From positions 1-63,540 of the forward strand of contig CANILH010000008.1 in the NCBI GenBank assembly GCA_947468665.1: 63,540 nt of DNA, read 5' to 3'. Shown here one piece after another: positions 62,238 to 63,540 of this stretch. The notes under the pieces were generated by a model, which had not been told where the DNA came from, ran no database searches, and saw only the letters and a list, made by a program, of their open reading frames with translations. This DNA is from Oligoflexales bacterium (GTDB lineage Bacteria; Bdellovibrionota_B; Oligoflexia; Oligoflexales; RGVZ01). The first letter of the stretch is position 1, and every line of letters begins with the position of its first letter. Both the position numbers and the translations under genes were made by a program.

Positions 62238-63137
62238 CTAGTCGTCGCCAAAACACTCCGCATAGGGCTTCCCATCTGCGACTCGCTTCCAGTCTGTCTT
62301 CCCGTTTGTTGCCCTGCCTCGGACAATAGCGCCCGCCGCTGAAACGGATTTAAATTCAATATCTCTGGTCGTTTGTAATGCGCCCTCTACATCTGTTTTT
62401 CTAACAGCATCGGATGCAGTAATCTTAGTCCAAAGGGCGAAATACCCACTATTCGCGGTCTGAAAGGAGTCTTGAACCTGTGCACGGATATATGAGCCTT
62501 TGAGGAGTATAAAGCTTCCCTCTCGCACCTCTAGATAACCTTTTAGGTCGCCTTTCCCTATTTCTTTAGGGAGTGTCATTTGAAATTTAGCCACATCGCT
62601 TCCGTCAGCGACGAATTGTGGCCGCGCAACGGCGTCAAAATAGGTATGTCCCATGGTTTCAAGCACGAAGATAAGATTTTGATAAAATTCTTGCATGGCA
62701 TGCTCATCTGACTCAGGCAGTGCAGCCCCATTAGGCTCCTTATCATTTCGAACATTTAGTGTACCGACGGCCGCTTTCGCTGAATGGTATAGCGACTTTT
62801 CAAGCCATCTCACATGCGCCTTTGTTAGGTAGCGGTCTTTACTTACGAACACGACAAATGTGTCCCACCATTCCTTTTTTGACACATGGTCATTGATTCG
62901 TTTAGCGAAGTCGTCGGTTTCGCCAACATAAATATCCACTAGTCCACTTGCGGCGTCGTCATCACCGATAAGCATATATACGCCTGGCTCCTGGAGTTCC
63001 TTGCGATCACGAGCCTGCGCTATTTGGCTGCGTTTTCCAACAAAAGCGAGTCCGGTCCAGTTTAGCAGCTCAATGCTTTTGAGCGATCTGGGGTCTTGGC
63101 CCATGACAAATACTTTTAACGTCCTAAATGCTGCCAT
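62238..63137 (-). CDS. GIY-YIG nuclease domain protein with DUF4357-type C-terminus
   Basis: A 299-residue protein starting at ATG 63137 with GGGAG five bases upstream; the longer frame to 63326 is unsupported. A GIY-YIG-like domain (about 45-130) shows PGVYMLIGDD, IYVGETDDFAKRINDH and VRWLEKSLY, with the Tyr, Tyr, Arg and Glu positions kept though the motifs read GVY and YVG. The C-terminal part (about 210-295) has GSFILLKGSYIRAQV and SVSAAGAIVRGRATNG, the DUF4357 pattern. Target DNA is unknown. It lies 58 bases after an 87-residue gene. Confidence 0.8.
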   Translation of the reverse strand: MAAFRTLKVFVMGQDPRSLKSIELLNWTGLAFVGKRSQIAQARDRKELQEPGVYMLIGDDDAASGLVDIYVGETDDFAKRINDHVSKKEWWDTFVVFVSKDRYLTKAHVRWLEKSLYHSAKAAVGTLNVRNDKEPNGAALPESDEHAMQEFYQNLIFVLETMGHTYFDAVARPQFVADGSDVAKFQMTLPKEIGKGDLKGYLEVREGSFILLKGSYIRAQVQDSFQTANSGYFALWTKITASDAVRKTDVEGALQTTRDIEFKSVSAAGAIVRGRATNGKTDWKRVADGKPYAECFGDD

Positions 63138-63195
63138 AAATTCTCCCAATACAAACAGAGCGCAGTTCTTGTCTGCGCTCCAATGGTCATGATTT

Positions 63196-63459
63196 TTATT
63201 TGATTCCTGGGTAATCCGCCAACACGGTGGCCGGAACGGGCAAACCTCTATTGTATGCAATCTCCACGGCACTCTTATGGGGCGAGAATCCGCCGGTGCC
63301 GGTGGTGTTCTTGCGGGGCTTACCATGAATGGATTCGTATTCCGACTTGGTCATCTGCCAGAGTTCCTTCCGTACGGACTCGCCCGGCGATGGATTTAAG
63401 AGTTCCCTAGCCCGCTCGACGTCGGTTCCTCTATTGGCATTATTTGGTGTATCGTTCAT
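63196..63459 (-). CDS. Small mobile-element-like protein
   Basis: An 87-residue hydrophilic protein. The C-terminus AYNRGLPVPATVLADYPG resembles the short motif (VP..VL.DYP) found at the ends of proteins in phages and conjugative elements. The N-terminal 40 residues are disordered-looking. It is 58 bases upstream of the GIY-YIG gene on the same strand and probably co-transcribed. No function can be assigned. Confidence 0.5.
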   Translation of the reverse strand: MNDTPNNANRGTDVERARELLNPSPGESVRKELWQMTKSEYESIHGKPRKNTTGTGGFSPHKSAVEIAYNRGLPVPATVLADYPGIK

Positions 63460-63540
63460 GATGACCTCTAATTATTTTTAATACGCCTGAAATGTGCTGG
63501 TCAATTCCTTAAAGCTCGTAGGTCGATACTTTTTCCAGCC

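Overview
The window looks like chromosome from a flagellated Gram-negative bacterium of the Bdellovibrionota/Oligoflexia or wider deltaproteobacterial type. The basis is the flagellar gene set with FlbD, MotE and sigma54 control, the outer-membrane proteins, the prkA-yeaH-spoVR block and several very long helical-repeat proteins beside motility genes. I infer this from gene content only and cannot name a species.

Region 1 (about 0-9 kb, minus strand) is a housekeeping run: acpP, rpiB, glyA, nrdR and ribE, then a tightly overlapping outer-membrane factor / membrane-fusion / MacB-type ABC export set. An outer-membrane FadL-like porin lies upstream. Region 2 (9-17.5 kb) holds an LpxH-like phosphoesterase, then a minus-strand stress block: prfB with its +1 frameshift, prkA, yeaH (DUF444), spoVR and a FlgT-like/beta-barrel envelope protein.

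Region 3 (17.6-25.4 kb) is a plus-strand motility cluster: flbD, motA, motB, a helical-repeat protein and a chemoreceptor-like protein, facing a ChaN-like gene. Region 4 (25.7-32.1 kb) has an AraC-type regulator, glpK, and a coupled fmt-purN-ispA run with two unknown genes and a DUF423 gene. Region 5 (32.1-42.7 kb) is a large minus-strand flagellar operon: a TPR/AMIN-like exported protein, a sigma54 activator, flgB, flgC, fliE, fliF, fliH, fliI, fliJ and a motE-like gene. It starts at a near-perfect sigma54 promoter, and fliG is missing from its usual place between fliF and fliH. Divergent to it, a sigma28-type promoter drives a PilZ gene.

Region 6 (43.3-48.2 kb) carries an ABC ATPase, an FtsX-type permease with a His/Asp-rich loop and a DUF3299 protein, the core of a Zrg-like metal (zinc) system, followed by an OmpR/CusS-type two-component pair. 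Region 7 (48.2-57.8 kb) has BrkB/YihY, an unknown gene, acireductone dioxygenase, a membrane helical-repeat protein, prmA, rsmE, a small HAMP protein and an aconitase with a histone-H1-like tail.

Region 8 (57.8-63.5 kb) is accessory: a tandem repeat, a strong terminator, an initiator tRNA gene with its own promoter and terminator, then a degraded island. Part of the tRNA 3' half and its downstream flank recurs in degenerate form 1.75 kb away. The segment between the copies carries an XRE antitoxin-like gene and a PIN toxin/antitoxin pair. Next come two broken tyrosine recombinases, a decayed nucleotidyl-cyclase-like gene and a GIY-YIG/DUF4357 protein. Nothing here proves a wholly new system. 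The best candidates for follow-up are the nested integration scars, the Zrg-like locus with its sensor pair, the sigma54/sigma28 promoter pair and the tailed aconitase.
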